A stretch of 64,000 nucleotides of DNA from Microvirga puerhi (GCF_020089865.1 NZ_JAIRBM010000021.1:28360-92359); one strand, 5' to 3'. Numbered from the stretch's first letter, positions 38,781 to 48,081 are shown. Notes: generated from the sequence alone by a model not told the origin. Numbers and translations: made by a program.

Positions 38781-40046
38781 GTGATCAGGATCAAGACGAT
38801 GCTTACCGGAGTAGCGTTGGCCGCCTCGGTCGCCAGCGGGGCGCTCGCTGAGACGACCCTCAACGTTCACTACCCGATGCCGGGCTTCTTCAAGGACGTG
38901 ATGGACAAGATCTCGAAAAAGTTCATGGAGGAGAATTCCGATATCAAAATCAACTTCGTCAGTCCTTCGCCTACCTACGAGGACGGGCTGCAACTAATCC
39001 TCCGTCAGGCGGGCACTGCGGAGATGCCAGACGTAACCTTCGTCGGCCTCAATCGCCTCAGGGTCGTGGCGGAGCGCGGGATCTCCGTCGACCTGAAGCC
39101 GTTCGTCGCGAAGGATGGGAACATGGCCGAGCAGGGCTTCAGCGACAACATCCTGAAGCTTGCTCAGTTCGGCGGCCAGCAGGCGGGGCTCGCCTTCGCG
39201 ACCTCGAACCCAATCATGTACTACAACGCGGATCTCCTCCGCCGCGTCGGCGCAAACCCTGATGTTCCGCCCAAGACTTGGGACGAAGTGATCACCATCG
39301 CGTCCAAAATCAAGACATTGGGCGACGGCGTCCAGAGCATTGACTTCCGTTGGCAGGGCGATGACTGGATGTTCAGCGCGCTCCTCTTTGGAGCCGGCGG
39401 AGCCATGCTGACGCCGGACGAGAAGAAGGTCGCCTTCGATGGGCCCGAGGGCCTTGCGGCCATGCGGCTCCTTGATCGCATGGTGAAGGAGGGTGGGATG
39501 CCTGTCCTCACCAAGAGCAACGGTGAGCAGGCTTTTGTGGCAGGCAAGATCGGCTTCACTTTCCAGACCACCGGCGCGCTGCGCAACGTGATCACCAATG
39601 TCGGCGAGAAGTTCGATCTACGGACGACTCCGATCCCGCTGCTCTCGCCCGAGAAGGGGCGCCTGCCGACGGGCGGTAATGCTGCCGTCATGCTGACCAA
39701 GGATCCCGCCAAGCAGGCAGCGGCTTGGAAACTCATCAAGTTCGCTGCCGGACCCTACGGCGCTTCCGTTGTCGTCCCCGGTACCGGCTACGTTCCCAAC
39801 AACGAGCTCGCCGCGAAGTCATCGGAATATCTGGGCGACTTCTACCAGAAGAACCCGCTCTTTAAGGCGGGCCTCGAGCAGATGCCGAAGATGATCCCGT
39901 GGTATGCTTTCCCAGGCTCCAATGGTGTGAAGGTCACCCAGACGATCGTGGACAACCTCTCGCGCGTGGTGGAACAGAAGGCTACTCCCGAGGAGACCCT
40001 CGCCGACGCCGCGCGGGAAGTCCAGCGTCTGCTTCCTCGCAAATAA
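38781..40046 (+). CDS. ABC transporter periplasmic binding protein (UgpB-like)
   Basis: 421-aa family-1 binding protein. GTG start 38781 follows AAGGAGAAAAG. Signal peptide MIRIKTMLTGVALAASVASGALA with cleavage near residue 23. Mature features include NPIMYYNADLLRRVGANPDVPPKTWDEV and a GNAAVMLTKDPAKQAAAWKLIKF helix, close in style to glycerol-3-phosphate/glycerophosphodiester binding proteins. With the phosphodiesterase-headed operon, a phosphodiester ligand is likely but not proven. Confidence 0.9.
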   Translation: MIRIKTMLTGVALAASVASGALAETTLNVHYPMPGFFKDVMDKISKKFMEENSDIKINFVSPSPTYEDGLQLILRQAGTAEMPDVTFVGLNRLRVVAERGISVDLKPFVAKDGNMAEQGFSDNILKLAQFGGQQAGLAFATSNPIMYYNADLLRRVGANPDVPPKTWDEVITIASKIKTLGDGVQSIDFRWQGDDWMFSALLFGAGGAMLTPDEKKVAFDGPEGLAAMRLLDRMVKEGGMPVLTKSNGEQAFVAGKIGFTFQTTGALRNVITNVGEKFDLRTTPIPLLSPEKGRLPTGGNAAVMLTKDPAKQAAAWKLIKFAAGPYGASVVVPGTGYVPNNELAAKSSEYLGDFYQKNPLFKAGLEQMPKMIPWYAFPGSNGVKVTQTIVDNLSRVVEQKATPEETLADAAREVQRLLPRK

Positions 40047-40067
40047 AGCGATCTGGATTATTCGATT

Positions 40068-40098
40068 GCGCACCTGACCTTGCTTGGAGCAGGTGCGC
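40068..40098 (+). terminator. Inverted repeat after the Ugp-like operon
   Basis: GCGCACCTG and CAGGTGCGC form a perfect 9-bp stem with a 13-nt loop, 22 bp after the binding-protein stop. No T-run follows, so it may be a stability hairpin rather than a strict intrinsic terminator. The rest of the gap up to the RHH gene (about 490 bp) holds no convincing coding frame. Confidence 0.5.
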
Positions 40099-40502
40099 GA
40101 AGAACCGCATTGTCCGAAATCCTCGGATCAGGCGCTCCTGGCTGGCACTCGGAGAGCCTCCAGCGGCATTATCTGGTGGACGGACGCTGACAATAAGGCC
40201 AGTGCGGCCCGATGTTAGGGATACGGAATCTAACGGGAGCGAACGGGCATTTCTCAAGAGTCATCCGGATGTCGGTCCGGGTGGGAGCAGCGGACATTCC
40301 CGGCAATTTAGCAACTTCTCACGTGACCCGAAGCGAGCCTTTAGTCGCTTGGACATTGAGCAAGGACAATGAACCAGGACGGCAACCAGAGCCCATGCCA
40401 ATACCTACACTTCCCTTAAGGGCTGTTATCCGGCGACATAGGGGTCAGGAAGCGGGTTGAGTTCGCGCAAAATCAGATAGGGGTCTTGAACTCTTCCATG
40501 AC

Positions 40503-40542
40503 GCCATCCATTTACCATCTATATAGATGGCAATTGGATGGC
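40503..40542. promoter_or_regulatory. 40-bp palindrome at the RHH gene start (candidate autoregulatory operator)
   Basis: The core CCATCTATATAGATGG (40515-40530) is a perfect 16-bp palindrome. It extends outwards with GCCATCCA on the left and TGGATGGC on the right, so 18 of 20 base pairs match over 40 bp. Repeated GATGG/CCATC units are the kind of tandem half-sites bound by ribbon-helix-helix dimers. The right arm reaches the ATG at 40538, so protein bound here would block both transcription and initiation. Confidence 0.75.
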
Positions 40543-40966
40543 AGGCATGGCGAACAATGTCTACGAACTCCGGCCCAAGGCGGCGGACAGCGAGAAGATC
40601 ACGATCAACCTTGGCTATGTCGATCTCGGCCATATTGATCTTCTGGTCCAGGAGGGCTTTTACTCCAACCGGACCGACTTCATTCGCACGGCCATTCGCA
40701 ACCAGCTTGACCGGCATAAAGACGCCGTCACGAAGTCCGTCACACGACACCAGCTCGACCTGGGTCTGCGTCACTATAGCCGCCAGGACCTCGAGACCGT
40801 GCTGACGGCCGGCGAAGTGCTGCACATCCAGGTTCTCGGCCTTGCCAGTATCGCTAACGATGTCACGCCTGAACTGGCGCGTCAGACGATCGCCTCTCTC
40901 CATGTCCTTGGCGCCCTGCACGCCAGTCCCGCGGTGAAAGAGGCGCTCAAGGACCGCATACGCTGA
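40538..40966 (+). CDS. CopG/RHH-type transcriptional regulator
   Basis: 142-aa protein. The N-terminal ribbon-helix-helix (about 19-53) reads KITINLGYVDLGHIDLLV, then a helix with YSNRTDFIRTAIRNQLDRH, a standard DNA-binding pattern. The C-terminal part (55-142) is an uncharacterised helical region seen in longer RHH proteins. ATG 40538 lies inside the palindrome arm; ATG 40547 (three codons later) is an alternative start. No toxin gene is adjacent, so a toxin-antitoxin role is not supported. Followed 30 bp later by a hairpin terminator. Confidence 0.82.
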   Translation: MAGMANNVYELRPKAADSEKITINLGYVDLGHIDLLVQEGFYSNRTDFIRTAIRNQLDRHKDAVTKSVTRHQLDLGLRHYSRQDLETVLTAGEVLHIQVLGLASIANDVTPELARQTIASLHVLGALHASPAVKEALKDRIR

Positions 40967-40997
40967 CCCCCGGGTAGCACCCGTCACACTGTCTAGG

Positions 40998-41040
40998 GCC
41001 TGCTCAACCCTTCCGCGCAGGAAGGGGCAGGCGCTGCTTT
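40998..41040 (+). terminator. Hairpin terminator after the RHH gene
   Basis: CCCTTCC-GCGCA-GGAAGGG forms a perfect 7-bp stem (41008-41026), enclosed by an outer GCCTG/CAGGC stem (40998-41002 with 41028-41032) across a small bulge. It is followed by GCTGCTTTGT, a weak T-tract. Good candidate for intrinsic termination of the RHH transcript before the esterase gene. Confidence 0.65.
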
Positions 41041-41071
41041 GTCCCAATTCCCCCAACGACAGGACTGCCCC

Positions 41072-42340
41072 ATGAACGCATCCACAAATATCGACATGCT
41101 TGAGGCAACCCGCCTCACCCGCGAAGGCCGGCTCGCAGAAGCCATGGCCATCCTTCAAGGCCATCTCTCACATACGCATCCGTCAACGTCGTCAGACGGC
41201 ACCAGCGGAAATGCAGGCCAGAAACCATCCGGGCGTGCCGCGCGGATCATCGATATGGTGCCGCCTTCCTTTGGAGGAGGGGTGTGGACCCCGCCGAAAT
41301 TCGACACCTCACATTTTGCGCCTCAAGTCTTTGATGGCCCTGCCGGAGGCTCTGGCCTTCCCCAGATGCCGGAAGCGCTACGCAGCTTCCTCGACCGTTT
41401 CGGACAATCCGGCTCTACGCTCGGCCTCGATAGGAGGGTCGGACCCATTCCGGTACGTGCTCCGGCCCCACTGCCAGAGGGAGCTCGGTTCGAGGAAAGA
41501 ACCTTCGCCAACGAGGTGGGAAGCCGTACCTACAAACTTTACATTCCCAGCGGCTACAGCGGACAGCCTCTCCCCCTCTTGGTGATGCTGCACGGCTGCA
41601 TGCAATCGCCGGATGACTTTGCTGCTGGAACGCAGATGAACGAGTTGGCTGAAGAGCAAACGTTTCTCGTTGCCTACCCAGCGCAGGCGCAGTCCGCCAA
41701 CGTCTCCAAGTGCTGGAACTGGTTCAACACAAGCGATCAGCAGCGGGATCGGGGCGAGCCTGCGCTGATTGCCGGCATCACGCGTCAGATCATGCGCGAC
41801 TTCTCTGTTGAGCCAGGACATGTCTATGCCGCTGGCCTCTCCGCTGGCGGGGCCGCAGCGGCGATCATGGGCGCGGCTTACCCCGATCTCTATGCAGCCA
41901 TAGGCGTCCACTCCGGATTGGCATGCGGGGCGGCCCGTGACATGCCGTCGGCATTCGCCGCTATGCGGCAGGGTGGAGCATCTCATCGTAGCGGAGCCGG
42001 GCAGGGCGTGCCAGCCATCGTGTTCCATGGCGATCGCGACACGACCGTAAACCCCATCAATGGGGACCAGGTGATTGCTCAGTCGAAGTCGGGCACGGAT
42101 CTCCGCTCGACGATCAGTCGTGGCCGGGCTCCTGGCGGGATCAGCTATACCCGCACGGTCGAATGCGATGAAAGCGGACACCCGATGATCGAGCATTGGG
42201 TCCTTCACGGGGCAGGACATGCCTGGTCTGGTGGAAGCCTGAATGGTTCCTACACCGAGCCACGGGGCCCTGATGCCAGCCGTGAGATGATGCGCTTCTT
42301 CCTTATGCATCCGAAGCCCAGAACCCCGTCTTCCATGTAA
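41072..42340 (+). CDS. PHB-depolymerase-family esterase
   Basis: 422-aa alpha/beta hydrolase of the LpqC/PhaZ-like esterase group. The first ~140 residues are a non-catalytic Pro/Gly-rich extension starting with a short amphipathic helix. The catalytic domain has LHGCMQSPDDFAAGT near 173, nucleophile Ser257 in GLSAGG, Asp in HGDRDTTVN and His in GHAWSGG. No signal peptide is visible, so intracellular depolymerase or feruloyl/acetyl esterase roles are both possible. I take ATG 41072 over an upstream start for its better leader. Confidence 0.85.
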   Translation: MNASTNIDMLEATRLTREGRLAEAMAILQGHLSHTHPSTSSDGTSGNAGQKPSGRAARIIDMVPPSFGGGVWTPPKFDTSHFAPQVFDGPAGGSGLPQMPEALRSFLDRFGQSGSTLGLDRRVGPIPVRAPAPLPEGARFEERTFANEVGSRTYKLYIPSGYSGQPLPLLVMLHGCMQSPDDFAAGTQMNELAEEQTFLVAYPAQAQSANVSKCWNWFNTSDQQRDRGEPALIAGITRQIMRDFSVEPGHVYAAGLSAGGAAAAIMGAAYPDLYAAIGVHSGLACGAARDMPSAFAAMRQGGASHRSGAGQGVPAIVFHGDRDTTVNPINGDQVIAQSKSGTDLRSTISRGRAPGGISYTRTVECDESGHPMIEHWVLHGAGHAWSGGSLNGSYTEPRGPDASREMMRFFLMHPKPRTPSSM

Positions 42341-42541
42341 GCATCAAAGAGCCCATCAGACCACGGCGGAGCCGGACGGATTATAATTGGGATCTGCTGT
42401 GCGGATAGGCCTAGAGCACACCTGTCTCGGCCGGCTCGCCTGTTTCAAGGGTCACCGCATTCCAGCGTGCGATATGTCGGAAAGTTCGCCTATGGCACAA
42501 GTCGGCCACACCAACGAACCCAGCTGCAGTTCCGCCACCGA

Positions 42542-43339
42542 TCATCTGGCGGTGGCGTTCCCGTTCGCTCCGGCCAATTGCGCTACACGCTGCGTGATTT
42601 CATTGGCCGTCTGCTTAGCAAGCTCGATTAACCTCTCTTCGCTAGCAGGAGGCGGCTCTTGGACAGGATAAGAGAGTGAGATAGCCCCCATGATCTCGGC
42701 ATTCTCATCGAAAACGGGCGCTGCAATGCCGACGAGGCCCTCGTCAATTTCTCCGCAGGACATATAGTATCCATCACGGCGATTTTTCTGAAGCGTAGCG
42801 CTGAAGGATGCCCAGTCGGTACCGATCTTGTCCCGGTCGGGATTGGCTTTCGCACGTTCGAAGATGCGGCGCTGCTTGCGACGATCGAGTTCAGCGAGAA
42901 CGACCCGGGCCTGCGCTCCACGAAACAGTGGCAGCCGCCGCCCTGGTCGCAAAGGCATCTCGCGTGAATGCTCCGGACGGCTATAGTAGACATTCACCAA
43001 GCGATCTTTGTACATCCGACAGAGGAGCACGTGCAGGCCCAAAGTCTCCGACAATTCTTTCATCGGCTCTTTTGCGGCAAGAAGAATCGGATCGAAATTG
43101 GATACGATGTACTCAAGTTCCATCGTCGTTGGACCGGGAGCGTAGCGTCCCGAGGTCCGAGACAAGAGCCCGATCTCATGAAGATCGTGGAGATAGCGAT
43201 AGGCTGTCGCCTGGCTAACGTTCAAAACAGCTTCGACATCAGCTAAGGTGATCGTTGGCGAATCCTCTGAGAACAGGTTTAAGATATCAGAAACCCGCTT
43301 AAGAACAGATGTTTCTGTTTGAGATTTACTTGAAGGCAT
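42542..43339 (-). CDS. IclR-family regulator, paralogue A
   Basis: 265-aa IclR protein: winged HTH near 10-70 (ITLADVEAVLNVSQATAYRYLHDLHEIGLL), then the GAF-like effector domain with YYSRPEH, GRRLPLFRGAQARVVLAE, and a C-terminal GIAAPVFDENAEIMGAISL block. It is strikingly similar along its whole length to the IclR at 58838-59656 (identical runs such as HDLHEIGLLSRTSGRYAPGP). The two bracket the catabolic block between them. Transcribed alone, 120 bp from the end of the EthD gene on the same strand. Confidence 0.93.
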   Translation of the reverse strand: MPSSKSQTETSVLKRVSDILNLFSEDSPTITLADVEAVLNVSQATAYRYLHDLHEIGLLSRTSGRYAPGPTTMELEYIVSNFDPILLAAKEPMKELSETLGLHVLLCRMYKDRLVNVYYSRPEHSREMPLRPGRRLPLFRGAQARVVLAELDRRKQRRIFERAKANPDRDKIGTDWASFSATLQKNRRDGYYMSCGEIDEGLVGIAAPVFDENAEIMGAISLSYPVQEPPPASEERLIELAKQTANEITQRVAQLAGANGNATAR

Positions 43340-43460
43340 TGATAGATATCAGAACCTAAGTTGAAGGGGCAGCGGGTCTCGGCTGCCACGTTATAGCTCA
43401 ATTTAAGCCTCGGTCACAGCCAGTTGATCAACGGCCGTTTGGACACCTGACGCCGTCGCC

Positions 43461-44147
43461 TTACCCCCTTAAAACATACTCACTCACGTGGAAGCGAGTG
43501 CCGTCGGCAATGAAATGCTTGATGTCGTGAAGTATCTCAAATTTGCCGCGTTCGCTGTCGAAGTATCGCTCGATCATGTTCTCGAGAGTTGGAAAATGCA
43601 GTTCGGCGATGCCGCACGCAGGAGGGGCATCTGCCGCCCCAAGGATCCAGTTCCGCACATACTTGGCCATACCGGTATGCACCTTGAGCGCCAATGGAAC
43701 ATGGGTGTCCCAACTGCGGCGAGCGGCGGAGTCCGGCATATCGGGATGGGAAACCAGGCGACCGATATACTTGATGCCTGGCGAACGCTCTCCAAGCACG
43801 ATCTGTTGATTGTCCAGCTGGATCACTTCTTCGACTCGGTAGACATGCTTTACCGCGATGTCGAGCAGGCACGACCCTAGGAACGCAATCACCGAGCCGG
43901 TGACCTCCGCCGGCGGCGTGGCTTCGACAATCACGTCATAGCGAACCGCGTTGGCGTCGATAGTGTCCGTCGCTGGCGTAAACGGTGTCTCCGCCGGTGT
44001 CTTGCCGACCAGATTGACAACCAGTCGACCTAGATGCGGAGCATCCGCAGCAGCCTTCCGAGCTGCCCGTAGATAGGAGTCCTGGAACGCAGCCTGAGAA
44101 CTCGGGTCCGTACCCGCGAGATATATGAAATATTTCGAGGACGACAT
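43461..44147 (-). CDS. EthD-domain protein
   Basis: 228-aa protein with dimeric ferredoxin-like (EthD) folds, probably two in tandem. EthD proteins often accompany ring-degradation operons as small isomerase/lyase-like or accessory enzymes. Recognisable is the C-terminal GIAELHFPTLENMIERYFDSERG, an EthD-type helix/strand. I use ATG 44147 because GAAGGTG lies eight bases upstream. It is downstream of livF on the same strand with a 258-bp gap that holds no clear gene. Its paralogue at 52706-53402 is broken. Confidence 0.72.
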   Translation of the reverse strand: MSSSKYFIYLAGTDPSSQAAFQDSYLRAARKAAADAPHLGRLVVNLVGKTPAETPFTPATDTIDANAVRYDVIVEATPPAEVTGSVIAFLGSCLLDIAVKHVYRVEEVIQLDNQQIVLGERSPGIKYIGRLVSHPDMPDSAARRSWDTHVPLALKVHTGMAKYVRNWILGAADAPPACGIAELHFPTLENMIERYFDSERGKFEILHDIKHFIADGTRFHVSEYVLRG

Positions 44148-44405
44148 TTCGATGCACCTTCGTATTGTCATTCGACCAGCTCAGAAACTGGGGGCGCATC
44201 TGAACGAATGAGATCAAAGCCGTTCTCTCACCTCCGCCCGATGCCAATAAGACAAAACCGGTCTATGGCTCCATACCGCTGTGGCACCCGCAGGCGACCC
44301 GACAGGCGAGGGGCCGCGACGATCGGCGCGTCACCAGTCCATTCGCCGACGACGGACCTAACGCCGATATGCTGCGACTTGGCTATCGACCGCTCACCAC
44401 GACGG

Positions 44406-45116
44406 TCACGCTACCTCCAGCCACTCCCGGCGAACCGATGGGGTTGAGAGCAGTTCATCTGGCGTTCCATTGAAGACAATGGAACCGTGCCCCATGATAA
44501 GACAGCGGGAGCAAAGCTTGAGAGCGATGGTCATTTTCTGCTCCACGAGGATCGAGGCGACTCCCTGCTGGGCAATGTCGCGTATGACCTCCGCCAGATG
44601 CTCGACAATCTTGGGAGCGAGACCTTCAGTCGGCTCATCGATCAGAATGACTGAGGGCTGACCGAGGAGAGACCGGCAGAGCGTCAGCATCTGTTGTTCA
44701 CCGCCCGAAATCGATCCTGCCTTAACATTCCGCCGTTCCTTCAAACGTGGGAAATAGGCGTACATGTCTTCGATAGTCCAAGTCTTACTGTTCCGCCGTG
44801 CAGGGGCAAGGCCTATCGTCAGATTCTCTTCCACGGTCAGGTGGTCGAAAGCCAGTCGTTCCTCTGGAACATACGCGAGTCCGGCCCTGTTGATTTTGTA
44901 GGCTGGCACTCCGGCCAACTCAGCACCGTTCAACTTGATCGAACCACCCGTTGGGGAAACCAAGCCCATGATCGCCTTCATCGCCGTCGACCGGCCGGAA
45001 CCATTGCGGCCAAGCAGCGCGACCGAGGTCCCCGCCTCAAGAGAAAAATTCACCCCATGCAAGATGTGGCTCTTGCCATAGTGGGCGTGGAGGTTTTGAA
45101 CGGATAGCAGACTCAT
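44406..45116 (-). CDS. livF: Branched-chain-type ABC transporter ATP-binding protein LivF
   Basis: 236-aa ATPase with signature ISGGEQQML, Walker B VILIDEPTEGLAP and switch segment ILVEQKM (the His is replaced by Gln, normal in LivF). Odd point: Walker A reads GRNGSGRST, so Arg42 (codon 44991-44993) replaces the nucleotide-binding Lys. Such Arg variants may occur naturally in part of the family, but by the canonical mechanism it should weaken ATP hydrolysis. Overlaps livG by 4 bp. Confidence 0.92.
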   Translation of the reverse strand: MSLLSVQNLHAHYGKSHILHGVNFSLEAGTSVALLGRNGSGRSTAMKAIMGLVSPTGGSIKLNGAELAGVPAYKINRAGLAYVPEERLAFDHLTVEENLTIGLAPARRNSKTWTIEDMYAYFPRLKERRNVKAGSISGGEQQMLTLCRSLLGQPSVILIDEPTEGLAPKIVEHLAEVIRDIAQQGVASILVEQKMTIALKLCSRCLIMGHGSIVFNGTPDELLSTPSVRREWLEVA

Positions 45117-45865
45117 GCTACAACCTCTCCCAAATAGGCTTCCTGAACACGCGCATTTGATCGAATGTCATCTGGCCGTCCGGTCGCGATCAATTCACCA
45201 TAGACAAGCACGGAGATCCGATCGCAGAGCGAAAATACCACCTCCATATCATGCTCGACGACTAGCAGCGTCTTCCCGACAGTCACGTTGCGGATCAAAT
45301 CGATCATATAATGCGTTTCTTCGCGTGACATGCCAGCCATTGGCTCATCGAGCAGGATCACATCCGCGCCGGGCCCCATTGCCATCCCGATCTCAAGAGC
45401 ACGCTGTTCCGAATAGGTAAGATCACCTGCAAATTTGTCCCGCACGTGGGACAGGCGCACCAGTTCCATCAGTTGGTCGGTGTCGCGATTCACTTCTTTT
45501 GCATTCCGTGCGAGAGAAAAGAGGGCATAGCGCCGTCCATGCTTGGACATTGCAGCGATCCGAAGGTTTTCCTGCACACTGAGACGAGGGAAGATCGTCG
45601 TGATCTGAAACGATCGTGATAGCCCCCTGCGGGTAATCAGATGAGGAGGAAGTCCGCCTATCGACCGACCGTTCAGAAGGATATCGCCTGCCGACGGTGT
45701 GTATAGACCGGAGATCAGATGGAAGAGCGTCGACTTTCCTGCACCGTTGGGGCCGATCAGAGCGTGTCGCTCGTGCTCCCTGACGGCGAGATCAACGCCG
45801 CGAATGATTTCGTTGTCGCCGAATCGCTTTTTCAAACCGGCAAGTTCGATCGCTGCTTGAGTCAT
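45113..45865 (-). CDS. livG: Branched-chain-type ABC transporter ATP-binding protein LivG
   Basis: 250-aa ATPase with a normal Walker A (GPNGAGKST), LivG-specific RSFQITTIFPRLSVQENL, signature LTYSEQRALEIGMAM, Walker B VILLDEPMAGMSREE and switch His in VVEHDMEVV. Start at ATG 45865 overlaps the livM stop (ATGA); longer readings lie inside livM. Confidence 0.95.
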   Translation of the reverse strand: MTQAAIELAGLKKRFGDNEIIRGVDLAVREHERHALIGPNGAGKSTLFHLISGLYTPSAGDILLNGRSIGGLPPHLITRRGLSRSFQITTIFPRLSVQENLRIAAMSKHGRRYALFSLARNAKEVNRDTDQLMELVRLSHVRDKFAGDLTYSEQRALEIGMAMGPGADVILLDEPMAGMSREETHYMIDLIRNVTVGKTLLVVEHDMEVVFSLCDRISVLVYGELIATGRPDDIRSNARVQEAYLGEVVA

Positions 45866-47115
45866 CGCGCCGGCTCCCTGCTCATAATGATTGTCCCAGT
45901 GCGCTGCTGCATTTTTCGCGCGAGGATCAAGTATACAAATCCGATACCGACAAGTATGGCTACAAGCGGCAGGAGCCACGTCAGCGCAGAGGTCGGATCC
46001 CAGCTTACGCCGAATACCGATACCGGCGGCCAAGCATTCATGCGAGCAACACTGGTTGCATACTGCTGCTGATCGAGAATCTTTGAAGTTACCTCTAGGA
46101 TCGTGATGGCGCCCACAGTTATAAGCAACCCCGGAATGAGCAGCAGCACTCGCTGCCTGAGCGCGTCCCAATTCCGGGATCTACATTCGTTCACGATGCG
46201 GATCCACAGCATTGCGAGGCCATCGCCCATGAACATCATGATCAGAACAAACAGGATCCCCTGATAGAGAAGCCAATTTTTCGTTAGGTCGGACACAAGA
46301 CTGCCGAAAAGTGCGAAGATGAGTGCGCCTAACGCAGGCCCAAGGAAAACGGTCGAGCCGCCGACAAAGGTGTGCAGAACAACTGATGCCGACATGCCCA
46401 TGCCAAGCATCGAATAATTCATGCTTTCGGTGGCGAAGGCGAGCAGTCCACCTGCAATGCCGGAGAACATCGCAGACACACCGAAGACGATGATCTTAGT
46501 GTGGTGAGCGTTGTAGCCAAGGAACGAAATTCGCCGTTCACTTTCGCGCAAACCTACGGTCAGCCGGCCGAAGAGAGTCTGATTGTAGGCATAAAGCAGA
46601 GCGATGCCGAAAACAGTCCACGCCAGCACCGTGAAGTAAACTTGGTTCTCACTGCCGTAGTCAAAAGCCAGCCAGGGCATCCGCATGGAGGTCAGGCCCA
46701 CCTCGCCACCGAAGAATCCACCGAGATTAGGAGCGAGTGCGTGGAGCATTTCGGCAAGCGCGAGCGTCACCATCGAAAAGTATACGCCGCTTCGGCGGGT
46801 GGCGAAGAATCCGGCACCTAGGCCGCCGATTAGCCCCGCGACACCGCCCATGAGCGGCACCAGCGGCGTCGGCAGCCAGATCGCGCCGCTTTCGACCGCC
46901 TGCATCGTATGAATGACTGCAAATCCGCCGATGGCGAAGTAGGCTGCATGGCCGAAGGACAACATTCCCGCGCGGCCGCTCAGCAAGTTGAAGGCCATTG
47001 CAAAAAGGGCAGCAATCAGCGCCGTTGTCAGCACACCAATCGAATGCGGCTCCAGAAAAAGGGGAGCCGCGATGAGAACGGCTCCAACCAATGCAAGTGT
47101 TATCAGACGCAACAT
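45862..47115 (-). CDS. livM: Branched-chain-type ABC transporter permease LivM
   Basis: 417-aa permease, longer than many LivM proteins because of an extra C-terminal region (about 320-417) with two further hydrophobic segments and a basic tail. Core landmarks are NLLSGRAGMLSFGHAAYFAIGGFA near 44-67 and GGSTVFLGPALGALIFALF near 250, the family pattern. Three bases separate it from livH. Confidence 0.93.
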   Translation of the reverse strand: MLRLITLALVGAVLIAAPLFLEPHSIGVLTTALIAALFAMAFNLLSGRAGMLSFGHAAYFAIGGFAVIHTMQAVESGAIWLPTPLVPLMGGVAGLIGGLGAGFFATRRSGVYFSMVTLALAEMLHALAPNLGGFFGGEVGLTSMRMPWLAFDYGSENQVYFTVLAWTVFGIALLYAYNQTLFGRLTVGLRESERRISFLGYNAHHTKIIVFGVSAMFSGIAGGLLAFATESMNYSMLGMGMSASVVLHTFVGGSTVFLGPALGALIFALFGSLVSDLTKNWLLYQGILFVLIMMFMGDGLAMLWIRIVNECRSRNWDALRQRVLLLIPGLLITVGAITILEVTSKILDQQQYATSVARMNAWPPVSVFGVSWDPTSALTWLLPLVAILVGIGFVYLILARKMQQRTGTIIMSREPAR

Positions 47116-47118
47116 TGT

Positions 47119-48060
47119 CTAATTCCTATCACCCATCAGGCCTGCGGGACGTGTCAGGAGCACGATGAGCATCAACAGAGCGGGCAGAGATGCTGAAAGA
47201 GATGCGACATCCAGTGTTAAAAGACCGCCGATCCGGCGCGCCGCGTCACCGAAGCCGAATACGTTTGCGAGATCAGCGAGCGAGACCTGGAAGCCGACGG
47301 AAAACGAAGTGAGAAGGCCAATGAGAAGCGATGAGATGAATGCGCCGAGAAGCGAACCCAGGCCGCCGACGACGACCACGACGAAGGCGATGACGCTCAT
47401 CTCGGCGGCCATCGTCGGACTCGTCGTCAACAATGCACCACCGACCGCACCGGCAAGTCCAGCCATCCATGCTCCGACGCCAAACACGCCGAGGAAGATC
47501 AGGGGCACGTTGTGTCCGAGAGCGGATACCATCGCCGGCCGCTGCACCGAGGCTCGCACAATGATGCCGATCCGAGTTTTCTGCAGTAACAAATAAAGCA
47601 TTCCCAAGAGCAGAATCGCAACAACGGCGACAAACACGCGGTACGACGGAAAGTTGGTACCAAAGATTGTGAAAGCTGCGCCACTGAGGAAGCCGGGCGG
47701 CCGATAGGCAATCGGAAAATTTCCCCAGAAGACTTTTACGACCTCTTCGACGACGAAGGCGATGCCGAAAGTCAAGAGAAGTTGCTGCGAATGGCCGAAA
47801 CCATGCACTCGCCGCAACATAAAGCGCTCGATGAAAATTCCGACGGTCGCAACGATTAGCGGAGCGATCAGCAGCCCCACCCAGAAGTTCGTTGCTCGCG
47901 TGATAGTAAATGAGAGATAGGCTCCAAGCATGTAAAGTGACGCATGGGCGAAATTGACGACACCCATCATGCCGAAAATGAGCGTCAAGCCTGCCGAGAC
48001 CATGAACAGCAGCAAGCCGTATACAAAGCCGTTGAGCGTCGAAACGACTATGAATTCCAT
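47119..48060 (-). CDS. livH: Branched-chain-type ABC transporter permease LivH
   Basis: 313-aa permease. LTLIFGMMGVVNFAHASLYMLGAYLSF near 24-50 is the LivH signature, and VVVVGGLGSLLGAFISSLLIGLL near 220 matches the second conserved block. Start at 48060 places it 76 bp after the livK stop, with a strong hairpin between them. It forms the pore with LivM. Confidence 0.94.
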   Translation of the reverse strand: MEFIVVSTLNGFVYGLLLFMVSAGLTLIFGMMGVVNFAHASLYMLGAYLSFTITRATNFWVGLLIAPLIVATVGIFIERFMLRRVHGFGHSQQLLLTFGIAFVVEEVVKVFWGNFPIAYRPPGFLSGAAFTIFGTNFPSYRVFVAVVAILLLGMLYLLLQKTRIGIIVRASVQRPAMVSALGHNVPLIFLGVFGVGAWMAGLAGAVGGALLTTSPTMAAEMSVIAFVVVVVGGLGSLLGAFISSLLIGLLTSFSVGFQVSLADLANVFGFGDAARRIGGLLTLDVASLSASLPALLMLIVLLTRPAGLMGDRN

Positions 48061-48081
48061 GCCGAGCACCCTTGTGAGAAT

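Noticed and set aside
40538..42340. Toxin-antitoxin pair (RHH antitoxin with the following gene)
   Set aside because: The next gene is a 422-aa PHB-depolymerase-type esterase behind a terminator, not a small toxin.
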